Shown piece after piece: positions 63,965 to 64,000 of a stretch of 64,000 bases of DNA; positions within the stretch are counted from its first letter, which is position 1; each line of letters starts with the position of its first letter. The stretch comes from Bacteroidaceae bacterium (GTDB lineage: Bacteria; Bacteroidota; Bacteroidia; Bacteroidales; Bacteroidaceae). The stretch covers positions 1 through 64,000 of the forward strand of contig JAFUGG010000013.1 of NCBI GenBank assembly GCA_017469525.1, in the 5' to 3' direction. The notes beneath the pieces were generated by a model that saw nothing but the letters and a program-made list of their open reading frames with translations, had not been told where the DNA came from and did not search any database. The position numbers were made by a program, and so were the translations under genes.

Positions 63965-64000
63965 GCTTTATAGTTTTTACTAGTGTTACTAGTTTTAACT
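63965..64000. other. Region at the right edge
   Basis: Thirty-six bases upstream of dnaG that contain a short ACTAGTGTTACTAG repeat; too short to assign a promoter. Confidence 0.4.

Overview
The window looks like chromosomal DNA of a Bacteroidales bacterium, most likely Prevotellaceae. The evidence is: promoters of the Bacteroidetes type (TTTG, 19-21 bp, TAnnTTTG) ahead of many genes; eight secreted proteins ending in a type IX secretion (T9SS) type A-like tail (an aromatic residue, then a G-[RQ] turn, then a GKK-type end) plus one type B; a type B L31; SDR-based hexuronate catabolism; and DUF3256 and DUF4957-like proteins. Genes are dense, on both strands, and mostly housekeeping plus secreted hydrolases.

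Layout. 1-32 is the first ten codons of a possible transposase leaving the left edge. 409-5036 (+): phosphoglucomutase, NudC, L31, a lipoprotein nuclease, a DUF3256 protein. 5171-6944 (-): a small acidic protein and two related secreted proteins of unknown function. 7036-7286 (-): a rod-shaped RNA with a consensus promoter, candidate 6S RNA. 7594-13172 (-): EamA transporter, TruA and two secreted endonuclease I proteins in one tight operon. 13269-14369 (-): a TlpA-like thioredoxin. 14713-19857 (-): a hexuronate operon (ExuT-like transporter, SDR reductase, UxuA, UxaC) that takes glucuronate to KDG. 20051-21406 (+): a Tat-type metallophosphatase. 21614-26440 (-): a 1527-aa T9SS cargo protein followed by a 49-aa protein. 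26655-27749 (-): Asd. 28732-33644 (+): a CPA2 antiporter joined in frame to a subtilisin-like T9SS protease, then a LolD-like ATPase. 33641-39078 (-): an operon of two M6 metalloproteases and a sialidase-like protein, all T9SS cargo. 39201: tRNA-Ala(GGC). 39637-44058 (+): a large GH2 beta-galactosidase. 44582-47234 (+): a frameshifted surface protein. 47364-55701 (-): GdhA, NadE, HtpG, ClpC. 56128-59698 (-): UvrA and a T9SS type B protein. 59781-61804 (+): a LysM/receptor-like protein and a PorT-like barrel. 61952-63964 (-): DnaG.

Three layers of repeats cross this ordinary gene content. (1) GC-rich mini-palindromes (CTCCCC-TTTAA-GGGGAG type) lie between genes and also in frame inside at least nine protein genes, including asd, truA and uxaC, where they encode PLKGE/PSPVGEG-like peptides. 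(2) Seven intergenic arrays differ in sequence but all have a 22-bp period; two of them are near-complete palindromes. (3) Variant 7-9-bp microsatellites sit at many gene junctions. The repeats and the antiporter-protease fusion are the most unusual content. No CRISPR array, prophage or complete insertion sequence was seen.

All calls rest on reading the sequence and on knowledge of the families. No alignment, folding or database search was run.
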